Assembly (NCBI GenBank): GCA_023662835.1
Contig: JAMPII010000001.1
Location: forward strand, 498,709 to 539,313
DNA length: 40,605 bases
From: Muribaculaceae bacterium
GTDB lineage: Bacteria; Bacteroidota; Bacteroidia; Bacteroidales; Muribaculaceae
Reading direction: 5' to 3'
Part shown: one piece after another, positions 14,985 through 23,124 of the stretch
Layout: the number at the start of each line of letters is the position of its first letter
Position numbering within the stretch: the stretch's first letter is position 1
Position numbers and translations under genes: made by a program
The notes under the pieces: model-generated
Databases searched by the model: none
Told to the model about the DNA's origin: nothing
The model's input: only the letters and a program-made list of their open reading frames with translations

Positions 14985-15566
14985 ATGATAAACATTGTAA
15001 TTTTCGGCGCCCCTGGCAGTGGAAAGGGCACACAAAGCGAACGTCTTATCGACCAGTACGGATTGCATCATATCTCTACAGGCGATGTGCTCCGCGACCA
15101 TATTAAACGTGGCACCGAACTTGGTAAAGTGGCAGAGAGCTTCATCTCACAGGGACAACTCATCCCCGATGAGCTTATGATAAGCATTTTGGGCGATGTT
15201 CTCGACTCTAACCCTGCGGCAACACAGAAAGGTGTGATTTTCGACGGCTTCCCACGTACAATTCCGCAGGCCAAAGCCCTGAACGAACTGCTGGAAAAGC
15301 GCGGCACAAAAGTTCACGCTGTTGTGGGATTGGAAGTTGATGACGAAGAACTCGTTGACCGTTTAATTAAACGCGGACAAATGAGCGGACGTTCCGACGA
15401 TAATCTGGATACGATCAACAAACGCTTGGCCGTTTACCATTCACAGACATCGCCATTGCGCGATTTTTATGTGACCGAAGGTAAATATCAAGCTATTGAG
15501 GGTAAAGGATCGATCGACTCGATTTTCGATTCCATCAAGAAAAGCATCGATAAGGTTACTGAATAA
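14985..15566 (+). CDS. adk: Adenylate kinase (short form)
   Basis: A 193-residue enzyme converting AMP and ATP to two ADP. The P-loop GAPGSGKGT lies at residues 8-16. HISTGDVLRDHI and FDGFPRTIPQA bind AMP and phosphates. The LID region is short (RGQMSGRSDDNLDTINKRL), with no zinc-binding Cys, as in the short bacterial and Bacteroidota enzymes. Its stop overlaps the start of the next gene by one base (TAATG), so the downstream unknown protein is co-translated. Confidence 0.96.
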   Translation: MINIVIFGAPGSGKGTQSERLIDQYGLHHISTGDVLRDHIKRGTELGKVAESFISQGQLIPDELMISILGDVLDSNPAATQKGVIFDGFPRTIPQAKALNELLEKRGTKVHAVVGLEVDDEELVDRLIKRGQMSGRSDDNLDTINKRLAVYHSQTSPLRDFYVTEGKYQAIEGKGSIDSIFDSIKKSIDKVTE

Positions 15567-16135
15567 TGCCAACGCCACAGCAACAAGCAGTTGCCCAAGT
15601 TTATGAATTCTTACTCGGCGGCGATGCCCAAATGGCGGCATCGCTAGCCGAGGAAATTTTGGCTGATTGCGGCGCGGGGTTTAACGAGGCTCCCGGCGCA
15701 ACTACGGCAAGCGCTACAGTGATGGCGGCCACTGCCTATGCCGAGGCTTTGTTGAAAAGCGGGCGCGTGAAAAGTGCTATAGCGGTGTTGATAAATGCGC
15801 TGCAAGCAACTTCCGGCTACAATCCTGAAGCGGGCGATATGATGACGGCTCTTATCACGCTATGGCATGCCGTTGAGTTGTTGCTGTCGCAAACTTCGCC
15901 CGACTCTCCGGCGCAATGCGATGCTACTGAAACGCTCTGCACAGCTATGGCATGCTTGCTTTACGACCTGTATTATCAGGTTGGCCATACTCAGCCGCAG
16001 CATCCGGCCTTGTCCGATGCGTACGCTACGCTCAAATTGCTTTCTAACCTTGTACAAATCACACCTGTCGCTGCATCGCTCCCCTTCTTAATTTCGCAAA
16101 TGGCAGCCGCAGCGGGTGTTCTGAGGCTTATCTAG
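15566..16135 (+). CDS. Unknown helical protein coupled to adk
   Basis: A 189-residue Ala-rich protein without signal peptide. It is predicted to be all-helical with repeated helix pairs, such as QQQAVAQVYEFLLGGDAQMAASLAEEIL and ATAYAEALLKSGRVKSAIAVLINALQ. The second looks like a tetratricopeptide repeat, so a TPR-like scaffold is plausible. I do not recognise a named family. It starts in the adk stop (TAATG) and ends in a stop shared by palindrome with the opposite-strand luxC-like gene (CTAG, 16132-16135). In many Bacteroidota I would expect obgE at this place after adk; that is absent here. Confidence 0.7.
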   Translation: MPTPQQQAVAQVYEFLLGGDAQMAASLAEEILADCGAGFNEAPGATTASATVMAATAYAEALLKSGRVKSAIAVLINALQATSGYNPEAGDMMTALITLWHAVELLLSQTSPDSPAQCDATETLCTAMACLLYDLYYQVGHTQPQHPALSDAYATLKLLSNLVQITPVAASLPFLISQMAAAAGVLRLI

Positions 16136-17355
16136 AGAATTGTGATGTTGCGTGATAGGATGTCAATCAGGTTGTAGCCGTCCCAAATCAATGAGAAAGC
16201 CGTTGTTTCACCGATAGGAACAATTCTGTCGATACCGGCAGGTTTGTATGTGTTGATGAAATCGTTTATTTGCTCATGGCCGATGCCATAGTAGGCCATT
16301 GTTTGATATCGGGGAGTTATTATGTCGGTCAGGTCGGCAAGAGAGGTTATTGTAGTTTCGGTAAAGTAGCCGCTATGGCAGCGGTAGTTTTCGATACCGG
16401 TTATTGGCTTATCTGTTTCAACCCTTACGATTAAGTTGTCGACCATTTTGGTGGCTGATATGTTCATATCGATTGCCTGTGAATATAAGGCCACAAGTTT
16501 ATCAACAGCCATAACGGGTTGTAGTGCATAGTGAGCTTCTGCGTAGTGATGGACAGCATTCCAGAATTTAGTTTTTGCCAATTCTGCTTCATCTGATTCG
16601 CCGAGCCATGCAACCATATGGGGGGCCGAACAAGCGTTCTGATCGAAGAGGAATGTATCGTTGTAAAATTTTTCGGCTAAAGACGACATGTCAGTTCCCG
16701 ATGCGGACGCAACAGCGTTGGCGTTGATTACGCACAAACTGTAGCGGTCGGAAAAACATACATCGACCGAGCGCGGCGGTGTGGCGTACGAGCGGATAAG
16801 TGCTATTGTTTGGTCGCCGCCCCAAATCACGCGTGCATCGGCTATTGCGGAGAATTGGGCCGATGCCTCACTTTGGTGAGGATACCGCACCAGTACTATC
16901 CGGCGGGCAACACTATTGTCGGCCAATGCCCTGATATGCTTAATAATAATGTCGACTTGCCGAAACGGTCGCGACGAGAGTTTTACAACATTGTTGTTGC
17001 CAGCCAATAGTCCGGCTACAAGAGAATAGGCGAAATTTACCGGAACATTTCCCGGAGCGATGTGGAACACGATTCCGCGACCAAGATGAATGCCTGCAGG
17101 GTTATGCCGCTCTTTTAGCTTCAGAAGATTTGCCTTGCGGCAGAAGAAAGCGAATGTAACAACATCGGGATACGCCCGGCTTTCTCTGTCCTTAAGAATA
17201 GAAGCCGACAGCGAGTTGAGAAAATCGATTGTTTTGTCGGAAAATGGAGCATCGCAAACGCAGGGTAGTGCTACGTCGGTGCTGTTGGAAGGGAACACGT
17301 AGGTGCAATCAGAATCTGGCAGCGTAAGTGTCGCTGCATCCGCGTATTTCTGCAT
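16132..17355 (-). CDS. LuxC-like acyl-CoA/acyl-protein reductase
   Basis: A 407-residue NADPH-dependent acyl reductase of the LuxC family, which makes fatty aldehydes from acyl-enzyme or acyl-CoA intermediates. The nucleotide-binding region is GRGIVFHIAPGNVPVNFAYS (92-111), with LLAGNNNVVKLSS. The catalytic Cys242 lies in FDQNACSAPHMV, as in aldehyde-dehydrogenase relatives. Length is slightly under that of luminous-bacteria LuxC. It is the last gene of the nine-gene operon. Its start at ATG 17355 overlaps the end of the luxE-like gene by 47 bases; no later Met exists before residue 223. There is no luciferase, so it is not for light. Its stop codon overlaps that of the convergent helical gene. 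Confidence 0.88.
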   Translation of the reverse strand: MQKYADAATLTLPDSDCTYVFPSNSTDVALPCVCDAPFSDKTIDFLNSLSASILKDRESRAYPDVVTFAFFCRKANLLKLKERHNPAGIHLGRGIVFHIAPGNVPVNFAYSLVAGLLAGNNNVVKLSSRPFRQVDIIIKHIRALADNSVARRIVLVRYPHQSEASAQFSAIADARVIWGGDQTIALIRSYATPPRSVDVCFSDRYSLCVINANAVASASGTDMSSLAEKFYNDTFLFDQNACSAPHMVAWLGESDEAELAKTKFWNAVHHYAEAHYALQPVMAVDKLVALYSQAIDMNISATKMVDNLIVRVETDKPITGIENYRCHSGYFTETTITSLADLTDIITPRYQTMAYYGIGHEQINDFINTYKPAGIDRIVPIGETTAFSLIWDGYNLIDILSRNITIL

Positions 17356-18397
17356 TTTTTATTCGTCCAAAAATTTTAAAATATTTTCCTTTGCGGCCGC
17401 ACGGGCAGTTGTCTTCGCCTAATATCGCTCCCTCATCTTCAGTGAGAAGAATGTGTCCGGGGTAGCTTTCTGGAATGACGCTAACAACTTCAATCAATCC
17501 TTTCTCGCCTGTTGCAGCGATAGAGAAATCGTAGGGACGACGAATTATAACGTCGCTGAATGCCGATGTGTGAAGATGTCCGTATTCACATTCCATATAT
17601 ATTGTGCCAGTTTGTTCAACCATACCGTAATAATCATGGATGTTTTCGGGCTTTATGTTGCAAACCGAATTAAGGGCTTTTTTGAAGTCGTCGGCCGAAA
17701 TTTTTTCATTTTCCAGTTTTTTCCAACCTCCACCATGAATAAGGACGGCATTCGACAGGTCGGGGTTGTAGCCACTATCTTTCAGCTTTTTATAGAAATG
17801 TTGCCATATCATGAAGGTGAAGCCGAACAGGAAAATGACCGGAGCTTCGGCGTAGGTGTTGAGAAATGCTTTCAGTCCGTCGATATCCAGTTCCATGTTA
17901 TCGTCGAGCGCGTAGATACGTTTCGAACCAAACATTGAAAAGCCTAGAATACCTGCGCCGCGAGCCGAAAACATAGCACGGTTTTTTATTATCGCGCCGG
18001 TATCGAGTATGATCATCGGAACGCGTTGTGTTCCTATGAAACTGCTTACAATTTTGGTGAGACACTTGGTTTGGAGCGACGATGTGGTTCGGTCGAGATA
18101 AATTTTACTTACCCTCTGACCCGACGTGCCCGACGAGGTCATTGTTTTAACTATCTCCTCCTTAGTACATGATTTCAGTTCGAACTCCTTGAACATCCTG
18201 ACGGGAAGCATAGGTATTTGCTCAAAGTCGGGGAGATTCTCGGTGTCGATATCCATAGCTTGTAAAATTCGTGCATATTCGGGACAATTGGCCGCGTGAT
18301 GTCGAGTCAGCTCTTTAAGACGCCGATCAAGCATTTTGTGCTTTTGCTCACGACTAAGCGAGTAGGGTGGTATGTTAAGTATTTCGTCGGTTGTCAT
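17309..18397 (-). CDS. LuxE-like acyl-protein synthetase
   Basis: A 362-residue ATP-dependent acid-activating enzyme of the LuxE family (related to PaaK and F390 synthetases). LuxE adenylates a carboxylic acid, carries the acyl group on a Cys, and hands it to LuxC. The AMP-forming signature TSSGTSGQ lies at 87-94, and HDYYGMVEQTGTIY is the second ligase motif. The C terminus has CPCGRKGKYFKIFGRIKNAEIRGCSD. Cys354 in RGCSD is the best candidate for the acyl-carrying Cys, as in LuxE. It is cotranscribed with the luxC-like gene and overlaps it by 47 bases and the AMP-ligase gene by four (ATGA). Confidence 0.85.
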   Translation of the reverse strand: MTTDEILNIPPYSLSREQKHKMLDRRLKELTRHHAANCPEYARILQAMDIDTENLPDFEQIPMLPVRMFKEFELKSCTKEEIVKTMTSSGTSGQRVSKIYLDRTTSSLQTKCLTKIVSSFIGTQRVPMIILDTGAIIKNRAMFSARGAGILGFSMFGSKRIYALDDNMELDIDGLKAFLNTYAEAPVIFLFGFTFMIWQHFYKKLKDSGYNPDLSNAVLIHGGGWKKLENEKISADDFKKALNSVCNIKPENIHDYYGMVEQTGTIYMECEYGHLHTSAFSDVIIRRPYDFSIAATGEKGLIEVVSVIPESYPGHILLTEDEGAILGEDNCPCGRKGKYFKIFGRIKNAEIRGCSDTYAARF

Positions 18398-19803
18398 TGG
18401 GTAATGAGTTTTAGGAGTTCGGCATAGAGCGTTTTTCCTGCAGGTGACATCGGGATTGAATCAATAACTCTTATCTCAAAGGCTCGCGGATTAAATCCCG
18501 TTTTATCTGATAGCTGTTTCTTTACTTGCTCTGCCTTAATGCCATCGGTTATGAACACTGTTATTTTGTCGTCAACCCCTACACAAGCACATACCGGCGC
18601 AATGGTTTTCGCAATCTGCTCAATGGCATCGAGATTACAACGGTTGCCCCACACTTTTACGAAACGTTTCATTCGACCGGTTATGTAAAAATAGCCGTCG
18701 GCATCGAATCGGGCGATATCGCCTGTGTGCAGACGTCCGTGATTTTCATCGCCTTTGGCTAGATCGGCTACCGATTCCGCATAGCCCAACGAAACATTCT
18801 CGCCCTCGTAAACCAATTCGCCGTCGCATTCGGGGATGGTTATTTCCCGATCGTTGGCGTCGACAATATGGAACCGACCGCCTGGAATAGGTATGCCGAT
18901 TGATGCACATTTCTCCAACGCCTTGCCGACGGGGGTATAGCTCATGCGGGCGGTGGCTTCGGTTTGCCCATACATTACAACAAAGCGTCGGCCTTGCCGT
19001 TGTGAATCCTCGATGAACTCTTTTATCAGAACCGGACTGAGTTTGCCGCCTGCTTGAGTGAGGGTTTTTAGCGATGGAAGGTCCATGCGGTTGAAGCGCA
19101 AGCGTCGGAGCATCTCGTAGGTATAGGGCACTCCGGAAAGTGACGTGGCGCCGTTGGCCTTTACAAAGTTCCAGAATTCGCGCTGCATAACGGTAGCCGA
19201 AGTCAGCAGTATAGTAGCCCCGGCAATGAGGTGGCTGTTAATCACTGACAGGCCATAGGAGTAATGCATCGGCAATGATGTTACCGGACGTTCCTTTGAC
19301 GTTATGTTCAGATATTCAATTATTGAATTGGCGTTTGATAGAAGGTTGGCTGTTGACAGGCGAACAAATTTAGGCGATCCGGTGCTCCCTGACGTAGTGA
19401 GACATAGAGCAAGTTGAGGATTCATTTCCTTTGCTCCAACTTTGTCGTTTAAGCGAAGCAGAATATTGTTGCCGTAAGTGTATTCCTGTTTTCCGTTAAA
19501 ATCTGAGGATTTATCGCGGGGCAGCCAGATATAATCGGCTTTATATATAGATATAAGCTGAGCTATAGTTTCAGAGTCCTTAGCGCTGTCGAGGAGCACC
19601 TGCGGAACGCCGTTGTTTATTGCTCCGATATAGCCTGCAAGCGACTCGACTGAGTTGTTGCATAGGTTTAGCATCAGACTGTTGGCTGACAAGTGCGATG
19701 CAAACCGTTGAGCTTCGTCGTGCAGTTCGGAATAGGTCAGCGTGGAACCGTTGTCGGCTATGACAGCCGTGCTATTGCCGTATTTAATTAGATTCAGCAG
19801 CAT
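18394..19803 (-). CDS. AMP-forming acyl ligase (ANL superfamily)
   Basis: A 469-residue member of the acyl-CoA synthetase/adenylation-domain family. The phosphate loop TTSGSTGSPK is at 136-145, YGQTEATARM at 278-287, LHTGDIARFDADGYFYITGR at 358-377, and the catalytic Lys457 in SPAGKTLY. It lacks extra domains, so it acts alone or loads a separate carrier protein. The operon holds a free ACP, so acyl-AMP transfer to that ACP is the likely reaction, while CoA ligation is the alternative. The substrate cannot be told. It overlaps the transketolase C half by 10 bases and LuxE by four. Confidence 0.88.
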   Translation of the reverse strand: MLLNLIKYGNSTAVIADNGSTLTYSELHDEAQRFASHLSANSLMLNLCNNSVESLAGYIGAINNGVPQVLLDSAKDSETIAQLISIYKADYIWLPRDKSSDFNGKQEYTYGNNILLRLNDKVGAKEMNPQLALCLTTSGSTGSPKFVRLSTANLLSNANSIIEYLNITSKERPVTSLPMHYSYGLSVINSHLIAGATILLTSATVMQREFWNFVKANGATSLSGVPYTYEMLRRLRFNRMDLPSLKTLTQAGGKLSPVLIKEFIEDSQRQGRRFVVMYGQTEATARMSYTPVGKALEKCASIGIPIPGGRFHIVDANDREITIPECDGELVYEGENVSLGYAESVADLAKGDENHGRLHTGDIARFDADGYFYITGRMKRFVKVWGNRCNLDAIEQIAKTIAPVCACVGVDDKITVFITDGIKAEQVKKQLSDKTGFNPRAFEIRVIDSIPMSPAGKTLYAELLKLITQ

Positions 19804-20765
19804 GTTTTGATGATATCGGCTGCTATAAGTTCCGGAGTCAGCCGGTTTTGTAGCAGCAAGTTTTCATAGCTTGCGGCCTTGTTGAACACGTCGTTTATGC
19901 CAAGGCGCAGCAAGCGTGGCATTGAGGCGGCTTCGGTCATCACTTCGGCAACTATTCCGCCGAGACCGCCCATTATATTATGTTCCTCCACTGTGACGGC
20001 TAGCCGGTAATCTTTTGCCCGGAAAATCGCATCGCGGTCTACCGGCTTGAGTGAGTACATATCAACAACTGTTGCCGTTATCCCGGAATCGGGAAGTAAC
20101 GCGGCCGCTTTGAGTGCTGAAGCAACCATTGTTCCGGTGGCGTATATTACGACATCGTTCCCTTTGGTAAGCTCCTTGCTTCCGCCGGGTTGGAAATCGG
20201 TGTCTTCTTTGTAAACAACCGGGCAGTTGAGGTTGCCGGTTAGATGGATGTAGCATGCGCTCTCTAGCTCACGTGCCGTGTGGAACAGCTTTACTGCAGC
20301 GCCTGCATCGGCAGGTGAAAAAATTGTTATTCCGGGAATTGCGCGCATCATGGAAATATCCTCTATGGTGTAGTGTGTATTTCCGGCAAAAGCCTGACAC
20401 AAACCTGCACCCGAACCGATAAGCACGGCGCGCAGCCCCATATAGCCGAAGTAGTGGCGTATTTGTTCGCATCCGCGCATGGTGAGGAATGTTGCGTAGG
20501 TCGTAGCCACGGGATGGAACCCTTCGGCAGCTAAACCGGCTGCGATACCCAGCATGTTCTGCTCGGCAATGCCTACATTCACAAAGCGATCGGGATATGT
20601 GCGTATGTATCGTTCCATTCCCGAAAGAGTGGCCAGATCGGCAGTCAGGAGAATGAAGTCCTTGTCGCTGGCGGCTGCATCGAGAGCGGCCATTCCGAAT
20701 ATTGCACCTCTTTGTCCGAGCATGCTGAATGTGCGGATATTTTGTCGGGTCAGTTCCATGTTCAT
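19794..20765 (-). CDS. Transketolase-like protein, C-terminal half (TPP pyrimidine/central domain)
   Basis: A 323-residue subunit equal to the pyrimidine-binding and C-terminal domains of transketolase. The catalytic Glu68 is in VNVGIAEQNM. GNTHYTIEDISMMRAIPGITIFSPAD and the C-terminal domain from about residue 200 (VVIYATGTMVASALKAA) are typical. It needs the N half encoded just upstream; their genes overlap by four bases (ATGA). Split transketolases occur in central metabolism and in secondary pathways. Here the setting among acyl-activating and acyl-reducing genes points to a special acceptor. Confidence is high on the family and low on the substrate. Confidence 0.9.
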   Translation of the reverse strand: MNMELTRQNIRTFSMLGQRGAIFGMAALDAAASDKDFILLTADLATLSGMERYIRTYPDRFVNVGIAEQNMLGIAAGLAAEGFHPVATTYATFLTMRGCEQIRHYFGYMGLRAVLIGSGAGLCQAFAGNTHYTIEDISMMRAIPGITIFSPADAGAAVKLFHTARELESACYIHLTGNLNCPVVYKEDTDFQPGGSKELTKGNDVVIYATGTMVASALKAAALLPDSGITATVVDMYSLKPVDRDAIFRAKDYRLAVTVEEHNIMGGLGGIVAEVMTEAASMPRLLRLGINDVFNKAASYENLLLQNRLTPELIAADIIKTCC

Positions 20766-21556
20766 TCGATGTCGTTTATTGCCTGTGCATATTCGTTATC
20801 GCTGAGTGTATGGTGGTGCCATTCCTTCTTTAACTCCATAAACGATACCCCTTTCCCTTTTATTGTGTGGGCAATTATGCATCGTGGTTTTTGTTGCGTT
20901 TGGCCGGCCAATGCGGCTGCGAGCTGCTCGCATGAGTGTCCGTCCACTTCAACGACTTCGAATCCGAAGGCTCGAAATTTATCGGACAATGGGGCTGTGT
21001 CCATTACCTCGGTCGTGAAGCCGTCGTATTGCAATTGATTGCAGTCGACTATAACAGTCAGGTTCGACAACTTGAAATTTGTCGCCGCCATGGCCGCTTC
21101 CCATATAAGTCCTTCGTCGCATTCGCCGTCGCCCACGATGCAAAATACGCGTGAACGAGGCCCTTTCTTTTTGCAAGCCAGAGCTTGACCAACGGCAAAC
21201 GACATGCCCATACTGAGGCTTCCTCCGGAAAATTCGATTCCACGGCCGATATTTCTAACGGCATGGCCGTGGAAATCAGATCCGTCGGTTTCAAACGACT
21301 CCAGATCGGCTTCGGTAATGAATCCGGCCAGCCGCAGTGCGGAATAGTATGATAGAACGCAGTGTCCTTTACTGACAACAAGCCGGTCGCGTTCCGGATT
21401 TTCAGCGTCGGCAGGGTTTAAATTTAATATTTTCCCGAAAAGGACAGCAAAAATTTCCACAGCCGACAGTCCCGGTCCGATGTGCGAACCGGTTTTCCCG
21501 ACGCGGTGAGCCATATCTAAACAGCTGCGGCGTATTTCTTTTGCCAATGTGTGCAT
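20762..21556 (-). CDS. Transketolase-like protein, N-terminal half (TPP diphosphate domain)
   Basis: A 264-residue thiamine-diphosphate-binding half of transketolase. TGSHIGPGLSAVEI near the N terminus contains a conserved His. The GDG of the Mg/TPP motif (VGDGECDEG) is followed about 30 residues later by DCNQ. SKGHC and EFSGGSLSMGMSFAVGQA are also family motifs. I chose ATG 21556; the frame goes to 21562, but with a TTG. It joins the C half to form an active heterodimer or heterotetramer that transfers a two-carbon ketol unit. It is 11 bases after the SDR gene and overlaps the C half by four bases. Confidence 0.9.
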   Translation of the reverse strand: MHTLAKEIRRSCLDMAHRVGKTGSHIGPGLSAVEIFAVLFGKILNLNPADAENPERDRLVVSKGHCVLSYYSALRLAGFITEADLESFETDGSDFHGHAVRNIGRGIEFSGGSLSMGMSFAVGQALACKKKGPRSRVFCIVGDGECDEGLIWEAAMAATNFKLSNLTVIVDCNQLQYDGFTTEVMDTAPLSDKFRAFGFEVVEVDGHSCEQLAAALAGQTQQKPRCIIAHTIKGKGVSFMELKKEWHHHTLSDNEYAQAINDIE

Positions 21557-21567
21557 ATACAAATTAT

Positions 21568-22335
21568 TTATTTGTTATTAGAAAGCCTCAGGTCGAAACC
21601 TCCGCCGTCGGCCCGGATAGTTTCGCCATTGATAATCGACGATACGTCGGAAGCAAGAAACATGCAAACCTCGGCTACTTCCTCGGCTGTGCCCAAGCGT
21701 TTGAACGGCAATCCGTTTTTTATGTTGTCGAGAGTCTCGTCCGAAATATTGTCGAGCATCTTTGTGTATGTCAACCCCGGAGCAACGGCATTTACGCGTA
21801 TACCGCTACGCCCCAATTCACGCCCTAGCTTTTTTGTAGCGGCAACAAGGGCTGCTTTGCTTGCTGCATATTCCATTTGGGATGTGTCGTCGCCATAAGC
21901 TGCTATGCTGGCTATATTTATGATTGAACCGGATTTCTGTCGCATCATAGGGCGGAGAACGAGCTGCGTGAGTTGAAGTGCGCTGAGAAAGTTCACTTGC
22001 ATTACGTTGCGTATATCGTCCATTCTTGTCATGGCGAACAATCGGTCGGGGCTAACCATTCCAGCGCCATTCACCAGTATGTCGATAGGTAATTTATCGC
22101 TCTGAATCAATTTGTAACCCTCTTTAATCGACTCCTCTGAGAGCAAATCCATATGCACAGCCTTTATCCATACGCCATATTGGCTTTGGAGCAGCGCTAT
22201 TTCGCTGAGGAATTCGTCGGATTGGGTGTGGGTTACGACCCACATGTTGCATCCTTTGGAGGCAAAGAGCCTCACAATGGCCAGTCCTATTCCGCTGCGG
22301 GCGCCCGTGACTATTGCATTTTTCCCGTGGAGCAT
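21568..22335 (-). CDS. SDR-family oxidoreductase (FabG-like)
   Basis: A 255-residue classical short-chain dehydrogenase. The cofactor loop is TGARSGIG (10-17), NGAG is at 89-92, and the catalytic tetrad is N115, S143, Y156 and K160 (YAASK). The end GETIRADGGGFD is typical of FabG-type enzymes. It reduces a ketone or oxidises an alcohol with NAD(P)H. Lying directly after the ACP gene, it could act on an ACP-bound 3-ketoacyl chain. Alternatively, it could act on the ketone produced by the transketolase. Which of the two is true is not shown by the sequence. Confidence 0.9.
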   Translation of the reverse strand: MLHGKNAIVTGARSGIGLAIVRLFASKGCNMWVVTHTQSDEFLSEIALLQSQYGVWIKAVHMDLLSEESIKEGYKLIQSDKLPIDILVNGAGMVSPDRLFAMTRMDDIRNVMQVNFLSALQLTQLVLRPMMRQKSGSIINIASIAAYGDDTSQMEYAASKAALVAATKKLGRELGRSGIRVNAVAPGLTYTKMLDNISDETLDNIKNGLPFKRLGTAEEVAEVCMFLASDVSSIINGETIRADGGGFDLRLSNNK

Positions 22336-22343
22336 ACTTCCTT

Positions 22344-22580
22344 TTATAGGGTTACATTATATTTTTTGAGAATTTCTTTTCCTTTAGTGTAGGATGAGAA
22401 ATCGATTATATCGTCGGTGTCCATCATTATGTCGAACGCTTCTTCCAATGCAGCAACAAGACTCATATGGCCGACAGAGTCCCAGAGTTCTGTGCCCTGA
22501 TATGTGAGGGTTTCGAGTTGGAAGGGTGCTATTTCGAGCGTGGTGCAGAACGCTTCGTTATATTTTTCGAGATTTGTCAT
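22344..22580 (-). CDS. Acyl carrier protein
   Basis: A 78-residue stand-alone carrier protein. Ser35 in LWDSVGHMSLV is the phosphopantetheine site, in the DSxxHM context common to carriers of specialised pathways rather than the DSLD of fatty-acid AcpP. The rest is a compact acidic helical bundle (ALEEAFDIMMDTDDIIDFSSY), as expected. It must be modified by a phosphopantetheinyl transferase encoded elsewhere. Its start (ATG 22580) overlaps the GNAT gene by 23 bases, a strong sign of coupling. It probably carries the acyl group handled by the AMP ligase, SDR, GNAT or LuxE/LuxC. Confidence 0.92.
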   Translation of the reverse strand: MTNLEKYNEAFCTTLEIAPFQLETLTYQGTELWDSVGHMSLVAALEEAFDIMMDTDDIIDFSSYTKGKEILKKYNVTL

Positions 22581-23121
22581 TTTTGGGGTTATTAAAATGG
22601 TTTATGTATCGTGTTCTGTTTTTGTTGTTGAAATACGTTTCGCGCTCGAGACGATATAGTTGGTTCAGGATGTCATCCTGATTTTCGGCCATGCGAAAGC
22701 CAAGGTATTGGGTGAACCGTTGGGCTCGACGATTATCTTGAAGCACATGCGATATGATAGCCGTGTTGGCCGTGTTGCTGAAAAATTCGTCGAACAGGGC
22801 CAGATGCGCGCGGAAACTTATGTCGGAGTTTAGCGCCGAGTCGTCCCAAATGAAAATGCCACCTTCGCCAACGCCATTCTCGATATCCTTAATGTTTATC
22901 AGCCCGATTTCTTTACCTTTGTGGTTGATAATATAGAACAAGTTCTGCGGGGTGTTCACCTTCTGAAACCAGCGTTCTTGCATCTCGGGCGTGATTGTTT
23001 GCCGATATTCCATGTATTGGGAAATCTTTGGGTCGTTGCGCCAGCGGCGAACCAACTCAATCTTGTCGTGGGTGAGTCGGCGAAGCTCTATCCCGTAGCT
23101 GTTTATCTCGTTACTTATCAT
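22558..23121 (-). CDS. GNAT-family acyltransferase (RimJ/PseH-like)
   Basis: A 187-residue N-acyltransferase. The family shape is visible: IELRRLTHDKIELVRRWRNDP at the start, ending with the beta strand KEIGLINIKDI, then WDDSALNSDISFRAHLALFDEFF, and VLQDNRRAQRFTQYLGF for the acyl-donor-binding helix. It resembles RimJ/RimL acetyltransferases and PseH-type enzymes that acylate amino sugars in surface glycan synthesis. Here the neighbour ACP suggests that acyl-ACP rather than acyl-CoA may be the donor. The acceptor amine is unknown; no aminotransferase is in the operon. It is three bases after the flippase gene. Confidence 0.85.
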   Translation of the reverse strand: MISNEINSYGIELRRLTHDKIELVRRWRNDPKISQYMEYRQTITPEMQERWFQKVNTPQNLFYIINHKGKEIGLINIKDIENGVGEGGIFIWDDSALNSDISFRAHLALFDEFFSNTANTAIISHVLQDNRRAQRFTQYLGFRMAENQDDILNQLYRLERETYFNNKNRTRYINHFNNPKNDKSRKI

Positions 23122-23124
23122 AGC

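Noticed and set aside
16132-18397. Bioluminescence (lux) operon
   Set aside because: LuxC- and LuxE-like genes are present, but luciferase subunits LuxA/LuxB and the thioesterase LuxD are absent, and the neighbours point to another pathway.
19794-21556. Housekeeping transketolase broken by a frameshift
   Set aside because: The two halves are complete at normal domain borders with an ATGA overlap, as in natural split transketolases, and sit in a dedicated operon.
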